Positions 34,131-45,912 of a stretch of DNA of 64,000 nt are shown in pieces (the first letter of the stretch is position 1; each line of letters starts with the position of its first letter). Origin of the DNA: Sternotherus odoratus. Lineage: Eukaryota > Chordata > Testudines > Kinosternidae. The notes under the pieces are model-generated. The model made no database searches. It was given only the letters and a program-made list of their open reading frames with translations, and was not told the DNA's origin. A program made the position numbers and the translations under genes. The DNA lies in the NCBI GenBank assembly GCA_032164245.1, contig JAVMKO010000001.1:163733434-163797433 (forward strand). Direction: 5' to 3'.

Positions 34131-34662
34131 AGAATCATGGAAAGTCCTGACATTTAAAATGAAACCCAGATTCATATAAGTGCACTGCAGTTTGTACTTC
34201 TCTTGTCTGAATGTTTGTTCATTTAAGGGAGTGCAGACTAATGTCACAGTTATGTCCCTAGCAGGTGGAGCTGAAAAGCAGGGAGATGAGTCAACAGAGA
34301 GGATAGAAGGGGATTCCCTACATAGCGCTGAATCATCAGCCATTGATTCTGCAAACTGATTTACACACTGAACAGTTAAGGAAAGCAAATGGATAACTTG
34401 GGTTTGGCAATGTCTCGCAGGGCATTTGCTGAATCACAGTCCAGTCTTGGAGAAACAATAAGATGCCACAACTGGATGCATTCAGATACAGTGTAAACTA
34501 CTAAGAGCTCAGTTTCCAGCTCATCAGATATTTGTGTTAGTTATTTTATTTATATTCACTGGGATGACATGCACTGATCAGAAAGAATGAGTCTGTGGAT
34601 GAATAATGATTCAACCCCTGATAGAGGACAGATGTTTAGAGTTTTAATAAACTAAGAAATGG
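34131..34662. other. Stretch without a recognised gene or repeat
   Basis: An 89-codon minus frame at 34119-34388 has no domain. Nothing else is supported. Confidence 0.5.
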
Positions 34663-35470
34663 AAGGTTGCCAGGCATCCAGTCTTTGACCGGAACACCTG
34701 GTCAGAAAGGAACTCTGGTGGCTCCGGTCAGCACCAGGATACTAAAAGTCCAGTCAGTGGTGCAGTGAGGCTAAGGCAGGCTCCCTGACTGCCCTGGCTC
34801 TGCGCAGCTCCTGGAAGCAGCCAGCACCTCCGGCTCCTAGTTGCAGGGGCAGCCACAGGGGCTCTGCTCGCTGCCCTTGCCCCAAGTGCCAGCTCCGCAG
34901 CTCCCCTGGGACCTGCAGGGGTGGCACCTGTGGGCATGGGCAGGATGCAGAGCCCCCTGGCTCTTCCACCTAGGAGCTGGACATTCCAGCCACCTGAGGT
35001 AAGCACTGCCCGGCCGGAGCCCACACCCTGAACCCTCTGCCCCAGGTCGGAACCCCCTCCTGCACCATAACTTCCTCTCAGAGCCCACTCCTCTCACCCT
35101 CTCATACCCCAACTCCTTGCCCCAGCCCTGATCCACCTCCCCACACCCAAACTCCCTCCCGGAGTCTGTACCCCAAACCCCATCCCATACTCCAAACCCC
35201 TTGGCCCCAGCTGCAAGCCCCCTACTGCACCCAAATCCCTCCAGCCCCACCCCTGAGTCCACAACAACCACCTGCTCCAGCTCAGAGCCCCTTCCTACAC
35301 CCCAAACCCCTCATCCCTGACCCTACCCAGGAGCCATTACCCCCCCCCACACACACACACACACACCAGACCTCTTGGGCCTTGGAGATGGAGTGGGGCA
35401 AGGGCAAGGCCTTGGGGAAGTGGCAGAACAAGGGTGTTTGGTTTTGTGTGATTAGAAAGTTGGCAACCCT
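34663..35470. mobile_element. 808-bp GC-rich element with AGGGTTGCCA-type ends
   Basis: The left end AAGGTTGCCA and right end TGGCAACCCT are inverted copies with one mismatch. The interior has CTTTGACCGGAACACCTGGT, GCTAAGGCAGGCTCCCTGAC, then a long C-rich tract of CCC-x-ACCCC units (35030-35340), a C-run plus (AC)n at 35338-35366, and AGAAAGTTGGCAACCCT. A truncated second copy lies at 43925-44426. The 144-codon minus frame inside comes from the composition. Confidence 0.75.
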
Positions 35471-37826
35471 AAAAAAATGTAGAGGAGGGCTATAGATATG
35501 CACTTGTGTCAAATGAACCTCACTATAAGTTGTACATCACTTTACAAAACAAAACTATAGAGCAATGACAGCAGACTGGCCCACTGGTTCTGTTTAGGTA
35601 CAATGAATGCTTTTTAAAAAAAATCCCAAACGAGTATCCTGAAATAGCTCAACTGGTGCAGTTTCCTGTGACTTATGAACAAGGAAAGTGACATCTGAAA
35701 GGTGATATGATGATATACAGGGTCACCTCCCAGACAAGACATTCCAGACAAGAAAGACTGTGTCTACAGTTTTTGCCATGCCACATGAAGGATAAGGATT
35801 GAAGTTTAACAAAATGCCACATATTAGCTTACATAGGTTCCAGTTTGTGTTTTAAGTAGCTTGATGAGATGATGGAGTGAATGCTTGGTTATTGCCGCTC
35901 ACGCTTACATGTGGGCCTAGGGGCTCAAATCCCAGTTTCTAGTGCCCCTTCTGTACCTACCCTTAACAGACATCTCCGGGGGTCTTACTTTTTCCTATCC
36001 TTCAGGCAACATTTGTACAGCTTGTCTTAGCACTATACTCACATTGAACTTTGAATTGTACAATTCAAAAAATCACAGGCCTGTTTAAACAGCATCAAAA
36101 TCTACTTTGTTGACTTCTCCACAGCCATGTCAATTTACACTAACTGAGGATCTGGCTCTCCTCTCTAGAAAGTTGTTCATTGTTTCTTAGCCTTTTTAAA
36201 AGCACATAAACTCACCCAAAATTCACTTTGGGGTGCAGTGACCTGCTGCTGCTGTTCAGCATGAAGAGCTAAGTTGTTAAGCCTACAACATGGGGTGAAA
36301 AAGTGTATTATTAGCCAAGATGACATCGATTCCCTTGTTCCTTACTTTGAGGAGTATTATATCAACACCTGTTGGAAAGGATGACTACAGCATAGCTATC
36401 AGAAACATTGTTTCAGAGTTTTATAACTCATAAAACTTTTATAATTCAGACAAAATTGTGCTTTGGGAAAAAACTTGATATCTCAGCTCTCAGCACTGGA
36501 GTGTCTTTTCATATTACAGATGTAAAAGGAGGGGAGGAGGGAAGGAATATAATCAGAAACCAAATAATCATAGCTACACCTTTTACAAAATCATGCTGAG
36601 CACATGGACATTGCAGAGAGTACACATAAATATACAGCTAACAACACAGTGCCAAATCCTGACATCCTTGCTCAGGCAAGAGAGGCCAATCCTGGAAACT
36701 CTTATGCTTTAGTTCAAAGAAGCACTTAAGCAGATGTTGAAGTTCATCTTTACTGAGGAAAGCATTTAAGCACCATTCTCTGCTTTCCTGAATTTAGGCT
36801 TTAAGCACGCGAGTAGTCCCATTTTTAATATGCTTAAAATTATTCACCTGCATAAATGCAGGAATGGGGGCTCAAAGTGGAGCTTTTCTTATGAGCCGTT
36901 TGGCTCAGTTAATGGCATTAATGTCAGTGGGACGGCTCCAGGATGAAGGGACTAGGTGACATGAGCAAACGTGGTAGAGTCTAGTTCTGTATTTCAATTG
37001 GGTGCCGGAGTTTGTATAAAACACACTCTAAGTTACAGCTCACCCTATACCAGGAAGCAGCTCCAGGGAGGATGAGCAGAGACATTGACAGGCAATCTCT
37101 CACCATCAGAGAGTTGGCACAACAGCCTCTAGGGGCCCGTTGCTCCGGTTTTGGCAGAAGCAGAGAGAATGTTCACCTACTGCCAGCTCATGTGTGTTGA
37201 TGATGGCAACATATATTCATTTTGGCTTCATGGCCAGGCACACTCAATCAGAGCAGGCCAGAGAATGGCGTGGACCTCCTCATCAATTCTTCCTCCTTGG
37301 TAAGCAACTGCTTGCACAGTGATTAAATGTTCCCTGTGACTTCTCCCTCCCCTTTTATGCCAAGGCAACAAAGAACAGGATTTAGTCTTATATGTCGGCT
37401 TGTGATGTACAAGTCTGAACAAGAGAACGTTGGCAAAAGACAGGGAAGTATAATGGTACTCTTTTAACTCTGAGAATGAAAGGATGGGTCTTGGATTCCA
37501 AATATCTGCACATGTCAAAAGAGTTTTTTTATGGACTCTGCCATGGTTTTGACAGCAGTCAGGTGTTAGCTATGCAGAAGCCACCCTCACAGACAACCGT
37601 GCTATAGTGATAGGTAACTTTAGTCTTTTCATATGAGTTCTGCAGTTTCTGCTTTCTACTGCATAGGTATAATATAGTTGGAGATTAAATTTAAAGTGAT
37701 GGCACCCACCATTTCTGAGGTCAATTAACCCCATCAGTACCCTACCTGGTGCTGCATGACTTTGTACCCTATACCAACAGAATTTGCCATTGAACTCAAA
37801 TGATGGAACCCTGGTTACACTGATTA
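35471..37826. other. Stretch without a recognised gene; weak palindromic repeat pieces
   Basis: 36720-36850 holds AGCACTTAAGCAGATG and TTTAAGCACGCGAGTAG, pieces of the AAGCAC palindromic family. Overlapping 96-112 codon minus frames at 37228-37908 have no domain. Confidence 0.45.
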
Positions 37827-38640
37827 TCCTAGAGAAATTCTGCACCACTGCGCAATGCAGAATTGTGCAGAAATTAATGTTGTGCACACAGAATTTCCTT
37901 TCCCTCACATAAATGGGCTACAGTGCTGCTGGCCACCACTAGACACCACTGAGCCAAGCAAAGCCCAGCTCCCCTGTAGAAGACTCTGCTGGGGGGAAGA
38001 AGAGGGAGCTAGAGGGTTCCTGACAGCTGTAGTTCCCAGCTAGGGTGACCAGATGTTCTGATTTTATAGGGACAGTCACGATTTTTGGGTCTTTTTCTTA
38101 TATAGGCTCCTATTTCCCCACCACCCCGTTCCCATTTTTCACATTTTCTGTCTGGTCACCCTATCATCCCAGCACATCCCGAGGGAAGGAGACAGCAGTG
38201 CACAGGAAACGCCATGAAAGCCTGGGACCGAGCATCAGGCTGTTTCTCCCTCTGGATCCCTGGGCTCTGGGGAAGAGGGGAGCAGGTGTCTGGACTGAGG
38301 GAGAGGGGGTGCTGGTATATGGGCTGGGAGAGGTGCCAGCTGGGCTCTCAGGGTAGGGTTGTAGATGTCTAGCCCCCCGGCTGGGCTCTGCTGGGGGTAA
38401 AGAGGGCAGAGAAACAGGAACTAGGTTGTAATAGGGGTTTCTTTCTCTCTCTACTCCTGGTGGAATTTTTGTGTGTGCCTGTATTGTTACAGACATACTT
38501 ACTGACAGGTATTTTGAAATAAATTACCAAAATAATTGAAGCTGGAGTGATTACATAGTGTTATTTTGACAAATAAAATTTGCAGAATTTTAAAATATTG
38601 TGCACAGAATTTAGCTTTTTGGTACAGAATGCCCCAGGAG
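37827..38640. mobile_element. Inverted-repeat element split by a second one
   Basis: The left end TCCTAGAGAAATTCTGCACC and the right end GGTACAGAATGCCCCAGGAG are inverted copies allowing a 1-base gap. Further in, both sides carry GCAGAAT / ATTGTGCACAGAATTT text, so the ends are long and imperfect. The interior is GC-richer with no coding capacity (frames at 38045-38496 are compositional). A separate 119-bp element is nested at 38043-38161. Confidence 0.7.
38043..38161. mobile_element. 119-bp miniature element with GGGTGACCAGA ends, nested
   Basis: GGGTGACCAGATGTTCTG at the left and CTGTCTGGTCACCC at the right give an 11-bp perfect inverted end. TA dinucleotides flank both sides (38041-38042 and 38162-38163), consistent with a TA duplication. 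The interior reads TATAGGGACAGTCACGATTT and TCTTATATAGGCTCCTATTT. It interrupts the larger element and is younger. Confidence 0.85.
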
Positions 38641-39321
38641 CACATTGATGTCAATGAGAGTTGTCACAAGCCCACAGACAGTGAAGTTCAAAAATGCTTG
38701 GGCTGAAACTATTTCACTTTCCCCCAGGCTCAAATCCCTACCGGAACCCAAAGACAAATTTAGGCTAGACTTGTTTAGGGCTTGCACACATAGGTTCATG
38801 AGTTCGCTGGACTGATAGTCTTCTTTGAAAAATAAAGTGCAGTGACATGGTCCTGTTCATGGAACAAGGGAATGGGAATCTCTCCATGTTCACAGACACC
38901 TGTCCGAGCAGAAAAACGTTTGATTGTTGATGACGTTTTGGGATATGGACAAAAGTGGTGCGAAACACACTTGGTCCAAGAACATGGGTCCGATTTGAAT
39001 CAAAGCTGAATGTGAGAGCATTTGGGTTTTGTCTTGAATGTTTTGCTCATCTCTGATGAGGACAAATATGTAAATTGGCCACGTGCCAACATCTGAACGC
39101 ACTTTTGTCCACACCAGGGAAATCTCATGGGTCCATCTCTGTTGCTTTAAATATCTCTAAGATGTATTTCCTTCTCAACACATAAATATGCATTTCTAAC
39201 ATGCCATTATCTTGAGTACGTGTTTGGAGTGACTTCCTGAGTTACTATCATACTTAGAAGAAACCACATACAACATCATCTCATCAATAATTTGATTATG
39301 ATCAAAATACTAGGAAAGTGC
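38641..39321. other. Stretch without a recognised gene or repeat
   Basis: Short overlapping minus frames only. No domain was recognised. Confidence 0.5.
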
Positions 39322-39457
39322 GGGGGTGCTGGGATAATTTGTATACTGGGTGTGCCGAGAGCCATTGAACCAAACTGTAAATCCTGTATATAATGGAAAC
39401 CACTTCAAGACAGGGATGTGACAGCACCCCCAGCATCCCCAGTTCCAGCACCTCTGG
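39322..39457. mobile_element. Short inverted-repeat element with GGTGCTGG ends
   Basis: GGGGGTGCTGGGATAATTTG at the left matches the inverse of CCCCAGTTCCAGCACCTCTG at the right. The interior GAGAGCCATTGAACCAAACT and ATAATGGAAACCACTTCAAG is a familiar turtle miniature element. Confidence 0.7.
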
Positions 39458-41483
39458 GAAAATATGCGGAGAATCAGGTAAGAAATTAGATGGAAGAATG
39501 GCTATGGACGGAGCTCAATCAAGCCTATATTTCTAATACAGGGTCAAAGCAATCAGTTCTAATCCCTGTAAGGGTCAACTGTTCTTTCATTTCTCTGGCA
39601 GCCCAGCTAAACCTGCTAAAGAAAGCTGAAAGTAGCAAAACCCAAATATTGCAAGTTAACATAAACCTTTTGGCATTAATGCTGGTGGGGGGGGGGGGGG
39701 AAATCATCTTTCCGGTTTTTAATTCAGCCCATGTGTAAAGCTGCATGCTGTGAGATTTGGCTTCTCATACGAGCTGTTAACAGGTCTTTTTGATCACAGG
39801 ACGTGGAAGAGAGCCACTTCACCTAAGAAAATAACAAACATTTATGGACACTTAGACTCTCCCTATTGGTAACTGTCAATCATTTGTCAAGCTTTGTTTT
39901 GATTTCTAGCAAGCAGCGGTGGTGGTGGTGGGAAGCTACTCATCATCACACTGGCTGGATTTCTATAGCTCTGCTCCAGCTTCCTTCCGTTCAAGGGCTC
40001 AAGCTGCTGATGCTGTTTCTGGGCAAACGGCCACTGCTATGATGTTTGCTTTAGATAGGCTACAGCTGGGCTGAGTGGGTGTTTCAGGCAAACTTCACAG
40101 AGTAGACTCCACAGCCCCTGATTCGTGGTAAAAGATCTTTCTAAAAAAAGGTTTAATTCAAAGGAACCAGAATCTAGGTGCAGTTAGAATTCGTGGAAGC
40201 ACAATACTGATGAAGACCTGAGCTCCCCTGCGTGTGTTCTTGCTGGTGAGCCCATCTATCTTTCAAACCTCTGCAATCAGCTGCCATGCTCTCTGGTGCA
40301 AATAAAAAGCATTCTCTTCCTCTTCGGAGTAAGAGGCAGCAGTTCAGTCTCCAAGGACATTCAGTTCACAGCTGTATTTATGAAGGCTAAATAATATCCA
40401 GAGCTGCTAGTAAATTATACGGAACTCATGGGGCCAAAATATCTTTCATGTAACTTCTCTGACTTCAAAAGAGTGACTCCCCAGGGATGAATTTAGCCTA
40501 TTGTCTGTTATCTCATGATTTAGGACCCAATCCTGCAATACCTACATGAGTGAATAAAAGTTGCAGGATCAAGCTGCAAGGATTTTGTGTGTTACTGACA
40601 AACCAAGGTGTGTGTGTGCACCATATGTAGTTATGTTTATGCAGTTTTCCATTCAAAGCAGTTAAGGGAAATGAAAACCTGATTTTGTGAGGCTTCCACT
40701 GAAAATTAAATACTTGATTTTTACCCTGAGGAAGTTTGTGTGTGTGTGTGTGTCTGTGTCTGCGTGAACTCTTTTATAAAAGAGGGATTTTTTTAAATCC
40801 AAAAATCACCTTGCTTAAAAAAGAACTGAGCTAGGAGTACAAACACAACTTTCTTGTAATGGGGAAAAACCTCAAAGTATACTGGAACAAAAATATAAAA
40901 ACAAAAAACTTGAAATGAAGGAATTTCAGTTCCCGTGTTTGTCCGTCTATTTGTATCCTAGAAGAAAGCGTATTAACATAGCTGTGTTCTGTGTCACTTG
41001 GCTCTCCTCTCTTTGCAGTGCTTCCAAAATTCATCTCAGCACCTGGTTTCCCTGAGCCCAATATGTTATGCCTACAAGGCAGGAGAAATTTGTCAACAGA
41101 ACATCTGGGTGCTCTGTTCCCACAGGGGCACCAGAGAGTTGTTTGGGATTTTTTTGATTATAGAAAAAAAATGATGTTAGCAAAACTGACTGTTGGCCTA
41201 CTCTAAGAAAACTAGACCGTGGGGGAAAAGATTTTCTTCATTGGATCACAAAATCACCCTTTTTCCTAACACTTCTACCCAGAACTCTTGTTCTGAGCAT
41301 GCTAATTTATTAATTATTATTAATTATCATTCTTTTGGGAGGATAGGAGAAAAAGGAAATTTTTGGCTGACAGGAAGGACACTGAAAGAGAGAAGAGTCT
41401 GGGCCTGAGGCACTAAAAAACAGTACTTGAAAATATTATTCCACCAGTAAGGCAGAGTACAGCCAGAGAGGAAGCAATGAAGG
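39458..41483. other. Stretch without a recognised gene; homopolymer and microsatellite tracts
   Basis: A G14 run lies at 39687-39700 and a (TG)n tract at about 40735-40753. 40505-40575 has CCAATCCTGCAATACCTACA and GTTGCAGGATC, a short palindromic repeat fragment. No gene is supported. Confidence 0.5.
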
Positions 41484-41553
41484 ATGAAATTCTGGCCTCA
41501 CTAAAGTCAATGGGATTTTTGCCATTAATGTCAGTGGGGCTAGGATTTCATCT
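41484..41553. repeat. 70-bp palindromic element
   Basis: GATGAAATTCTGGCCTC at the left pairs with GGGGCTAGGATTTCATC at the right. AAAGTCAATGGGATTTTTGC and AATGTCAGTGG lie inside. 41935-42000 carries a worn related copy (AAATCCTGGTCTCAC to TGGGGCCAGGAG). Confidence 0.7.
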
Positions 41554-41612
41554 GAGGAATGTAAAATTGTAGGTGTATTATAAGAGTTCCCCATCCCTCA
41601 CCTACCGATTCA

Positions 41613-41616
41613 AACA

Positions 41617-41650
<34 letters not shown>

Positions 41651-41651
41651 A
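41613..41651. repeat. (CA)n(GA)n microsatellite
   Basis: About ten CA units followed by about nine GA units. Confidence 0.95.
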
Positions 41652-42057
41652 AACCAAAATAGCCCTGCTCCTGCAAGCTCAAGTGTGTCGGTAGACCCCA
41701 CTGATTTCAGCCACTAGTGGGCTTTGGGAACAATGTACATTCTTGACTGCATGTACTCCACCCAGAGTGCAGTACTGGGGCTAAACTGTCATTTACAAAG
41801 AATCTGAGAGGATTCCCCATTTTAAGTTTGAGATTAGGCAAGCCGGTCCATCACCTACCCAGTTAGTTCCGACCAGCAGCGTGGCTTTGAGGGAGTCATC
41901 CAGCCAACTCAGAGCCTAAAGACACAGGGGTAAATCCTGGTCTCACGTAAGTCCAGGAGCATTATCTATTGCCCTTGATCTTGATGGGGCCAGGAGTTTG
42001 CCCAGAATGTAGCTATTTTAGCAGGAATATGGTTTATCTGATTGTGTTAAAACCACA
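41652..42057. other. Unresolved DNA
   Basis: Apart from the worn palindromic copy at 41935-42000, nothing is supported. Confidence 0.45.
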
Positions 42058-42379
42058 CAGTGCACAGTCAACCTGTGGAACTCCTTGCCTGAGGAGGCTG
42101 TGAAGGCTAGAACTATAACAGGGTTTAAAAGAGAACTGGATAAATTCATGGAGGTTAAGTCCATTAATGGCTATTAGCCAGGATGGGTAAGAAATGGTGT
42201 CCCTAGCCTCTGTTTGTCAGAGGGGGGTGATGGACAGCAGGAGAGAGATCACTTGATCATTACCTGTTAGATTCACTCACATGGGGGCACCTGGCATTGG
42301 CCACTGTCAGTAGACAGGACACTGGGCTAGATGGACCATTGGTCTGACCCAGTATCACCTTTCTTATGTTCTTATGTTC
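42058..42379 (+). mobile_element. CR1 LINE 3' end, sense
   Basis: AGTGCACAGTCAACCTGTGG, CTTGCCTGAGGAGGCTGTGA, AAGAGAACTGGATAAATTCA, ACTGGGCTAGATGGACCATT, then the 3' tail of TTCTTATG units. It is 5'-truncated within the distal coding region, as is usual for CR1. The same family is at 45395-45912, with high similarity between the two. Confidence 0.95.
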
Positions 42380-42799
42380 ATGCACACCCCTCTATTCATA
42401 TTTTTAAGTAAGTTTAGCACATGTGGAGGGTGCCAGTTTAACAGCCAGGAAGAATTAAGTTCTGGACTTTTTACCTCAAAACAGCCACAATGTAGGTTTC
42501 TAATGTAGTCTCACCAACCACTTTAATCCTGAAAGGACAGATTGCTTCAAAAGGGAAAGGGTAAGTCATTCTCCATGACTTTTCAGTCCTTAGCTCCTCT
42601 GAAGCTTCCCACAGATCTACCAATTGGCAGATTTAGTGATGAGGACACAAGTCTACTGGGAACTAGAGTAAGACCACTCAGCTCATTTCATGAAATCCAC
42701 TGAAAAGATAGATAGTAACCAATAGCTGTTACCACCTATGAGAGGTGGATTTGTACCCATAAACCTAGAGAGTAAAGCCTCATATCTGGAACTGGACAA
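42380..42799. other. Stretch without a recognised gene or repeat
   Basis: Nothing supportable was seen. Confidence 0.5.
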
Positions 42800-43105
42800 C
42801 AACTTTTAATGAAAACTTTTTTTCTGAAAAAAAATGCAGATGTGGAGAAAAAAATTCCATTCATGTCAATTTCGCTGAAAGATTTTAACTGGAAAAAGAC
42901 AATGTTTTATTTCAACATTTTAAACAGTTTAAATTAAAAATGAATTTTCATTTAGGTTTTTTAATTTTATGGCTGAGAAAATGCTCAAAAGCAAAATACA
43001 TTTGTTTCATTTTGGCTCATTTCAACCCAAAAATGATGTTTTCAAATTTTCAATTAGCCAAAAAAATTGAATATTTTCACTTTGACTTGACTCAAAACAT
43101 TAATT
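42800..43105. repeat. AT-rich AAATTTCA-like dispersed repeat (tentative)
   Basis: Dense in TTTCA, TGAAAA and AAATTTTCA words, like 2228-2480 and 20870-20965. Confidence 0.35.
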
Positions 43106-43602
43106 TTTTTTGATATCTTGGAACTGACAGGGAACAACAACTACAAAAATCTATGTTTACACAAATCTATCCCTATCCCCTTACCAGTCCAAGCCCAAAA
43201 AGTCCAGTCCAAAAACATGTTGTTTTTAATTCATTTCCATAAAAAGGCATTATAAAAATGAGAATGGAGACTCTCAAAATAAAGTGTACATCCCACTGAA
43301 GACAAAAATATTAACATTCTGGAAGTCCTCTGCACAGTCTAGGGACAGTGGACTGTGTTTTCAAATTAAGTCTTTTAGGATACAATCCTTAGAAAATCCC
43401 AAAGGCTACCAAATCCCTCCAATAACTGGGTGCCTAACTCCATTAGGATCCTGGAGAAATCCTAGTCCAAACTATTGCCTCTCAATGCAAACTAAATCCT
43501 ACTATTATTTATTCCTACAAAAATCAGACTGAATGCTAAGATGAAACAAAATGTAACTACTGTTCCACAATATGTTCCTCAAAAGAAAAACTAGAGAGCT
43601 GA
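43106..43602. other. Stretch without a recognised gene or repeat
   Basis: An 82-codon frame at 43284-43532 has no domain. Confidence 0.5.
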
Positions 43603-43780
43603 AGAACATTTCTATGGTTTGAGCATTGGCCTGCTAAACCCAGGGTTGTGAGTTCAATCCTTGAGGGGGTCATTTAGGGATCTGGGCAAAAAATCTGTCA
43701 GGGGACAGTACTTGGTCCTGCTAGTGTAGGCAGGGGACTGGACTCGATGACCTTTCAAGGTCCTTCCAGTTCTACGAGGT
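43603..43780 (+). mobile_element. Turtle tRNA-headed SINE (Cry I-like)
   Basis: The head reads TGGTTTGAGCATTGGCCTGC, AAACCCAGGGTTGTGAGTTC and AATCCTTGAGGGGG. GAGTTCAATCC at 43650-43660 is the box B of a pol III promoter. The upstream part of box A is worn (ATTTCTA where AGCTCAG is expected). The body ATTTAGGGATCTGGGCAAAA leads to a CR1-like tail, GACTGGACTCGATGACCTTT to CCTTCCAGTTCTACGAG. This SINE family is known from cryptodiran turtles and moves with CR1 machinery. A (TC)n tract at 43787-43807 follows the tail. Confidence 0.85.
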
Positions 43781-43786
43781 AGGTGT

Positions 43787-43807
43787 GTCTCTCTCTCTCT
43801 CTCTCTC
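43787..43807. repeat. (TC)n microsatellite
   Basis: TCTCTCTC-type tract directly after the SINE tail. Confidence 0.9.
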
Positions 43808-43924
43808 CACACATAATATTAAATATTGTGGCTCATACTAACTCTAGCTGTGCTGTGGGCCAGGATGAGTAAGTGAACTATCCCAATGGTAGTGCTAGTG
43901 TAGGGCAAAGAGAGACCTAATGTC

Positions 43925-44426
43925 ACTGGGTGTTGTGCACTCAGAACCAGCCTCAGCCCTACTACCCTTCCACCCTCCAAACTCCCCAGAGCATGCACCT
44001 ACATCCTCTGCCTGGACCCCTCATATCTTCCCACACATGCCCAGAATCTCCCCCCATACCCTGAATCCCTCATTTCTGGCCCTACTCTGGAACCTGCATC
44101 CCTAGTCCAGAACCTGTACCCCCTGCCTCAACCTGGAGAGCCCTCCCATACGCAGAACCCCTTGGCTCCACCCCCAGTCTGGAGCCTCCTCTTGCAGCCC
44201 AAGTCCTTCATCCATGGTGCCACGCCAGAGCTCATACCCCAGCTGGAGCCCTCATCCACTCCTGAATCCCAACCTCCTGAGCCAGCCTGGTGAAAATGAG
44301 TGAGGGTGGGGAGAGCAAGCGACAGAGGGAGGGGAGGGGAGGAGAAGGGTGGAGTGTTCAGCGGTCTCAGAGCAGGAGGCGGGGCAAGGGTGTTCAGTTT
44401 TGTGCAAATAGAAAGTTGGCAACCCT
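43925..44426. mobile_element. Truncated copy of the AGGGTTGCCA-ended GC-rich element
   Basis: C-rich text with CCCTCATATCTTCCCACACA and CCCATACCCTGAATCCCTCA, then GAAAATGAGTGAGGGTGGGG, GGCGGGGCAAGGGTGTTCAG and AGAAAGTTGGCAACCCT, matching the right half of 34663-35470 including its terminal TGGCAACCCT. The left end is missing. This copy keeps a GAGTGAGGGTGGGG segment that the other copy has lost. Confidence 0.75.
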
Positions 44427-45394
44427 AAAACCTATCCTTTGTCTTCTTCCCCTCTTGACCCTCCCTAGCCCACCAGTCAAAAATATTTACTTTAGTGACA
44501 AGGACTCATGCCCCTCAGTCTCCTCAGCTGAGGAACAATAGTCTGACCTTACCCATTACTGCCCCTCCCCGCTACACTGTCTCTCTTTTCTTACACACAA
44601 CTGTGGGTCACAATCAAACAGAATCATCTCAGCCAGTCAGGGCTGCAGCAAAATTACTGAAGCATAACTGTACATTTCCAGCTCCTTGCTCCAGATTTGA
44701 GTCTTGGTCTCTGATTTGCATAATTATTCTACAGCTATTTCTCTCCATAACAGTACAGTATCTTGCACTTTGATTCGCTGGCCACAATTTTTAGACAGAG
44801 TGCAACTGTGGGATTACAGAGAAATAGCCATTCTGTTAATATGCAAATTTCCTCGTTCTGGTTGACTATTGTCATTCATCGGCTCTGACTGGCTCCTGTA
44901 CTCAGAATTTTCAAGAGACCAAAGACAAAAATCCTCCTCAGCTTCCTGCAGCTAAGGAAACTACCCTCCCCCACCCCCAGATGGTATTTAACAAGTCAGT
45001 CCAAAACAGCTAAAGCAAAATGTTTTTTAAAAACAAAAACAAACAAATAAAAAACCTCCTTGGATGGAGGGGCTGAATCCTGCTTCCACTGAAGTTCATA
45101 AGAATTTTACCAGGAACTCCAGAGAAAGTAGACTGGGCCTTTATCCATAAAGCCTATCCTTCCCTACAGACGAATAAGGCTCTCAAGCTGAGTCACCATC
45201 ATACATTTGGTTTCTTAATATCAAGCGAATCTCAGTCTGTCCGTCCAAATTCGAGTGCAGAATAAAATATAAAAAACATGCGTATTTTAGTTATGCTGGG
45301 GAGAAAATAACACACCAATTAATAAGGAGAAAATGGGGAAGGGTCAAGAATATTTAAGAAGTAGATTTTCCTCAGCAGCTGAATGCAGGAAAAG
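44427..45394. other. Stretch without a recognised gene or repeat
   Basis: A 92-codon frame at 44495-44773 has no domain. 45069-45125 has a worn dispersed-repeat phrase (GGGGCTGAATCCTGCTTCCA). Confidence 0.45.
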
Positions 45395-45912
45395 AGGTGA
45401 GAGAGATGATCAGAGATTTAGTTGTGGCTCCCTGAAAAGAGGAGACTAAGGGGGGATATGATAGAGGTATATAAAATCATGAGTGGCGGGGAGAAAGTGA
45501 ATAAGGAAAAGTTATTTACTTGGTCCCATAATATAAGAACTAAGGGCCACGAAATGAAATTAATGGGCAGCAGGTTTAAAACAAATAAAAGGAAGTTCTT
45601 CACATAGCGCACAGTCAACCTGTGGAACTCCTTGCCTGAGGAGATGGTGAAGGCTAGGACTATAACAGGGTTTAAAAGAGAACTGGATAAAGTCATGGAA
45701 GTTAAGTCCATTAATAGCTATTAAACAAGAATGGTGTCCCTAGCCTGTGTTTAGAGGGTATCAGAGGGTAGAGATGGATGGCAAGAGAGAGATCACTGGA
45801 TCACTGTTAGGTTCACTCACTCTGGGGCACCTGGCATTGGACACTGTTGGTAGACAGGATACTGGGCTGGATGGACCTATGGTCTGACCCAGTACAGCCA
45901 TTCTTATGATCC
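45395..45912 (+). mobile_element. CR1 LINE 3' region, sense
   Basis: GAGAGAGATGATCAGAGATT, AAGAGGAGACTAAGGGGGGA, TATGATAGAGGTATATAAAA, GCAGGTTTAAAACAAATAAA, CAGTCAACCTGTGGAACTCC, then TGGATGGACCTATGGTCTGA and a CATTCTTATG end. It extends further 5' than the copy at 42058-42379. The distal RT reading frame is broken (overlapping frames at 45418-45711 are its shadows). Confidence 0.95.

Noticed and set aside
34837..35271. 144-codon minus frame rich in Gly and Trp
   Set aside because: It is produced by the C-rich interior of a repeat whose second copy does not preserve it.
43603..43680. A tRNA gene
   Set aside because: The head cannot fold as a full cloverleaf, box A is worn and a CR1-like tail follows, so it is a SINE.
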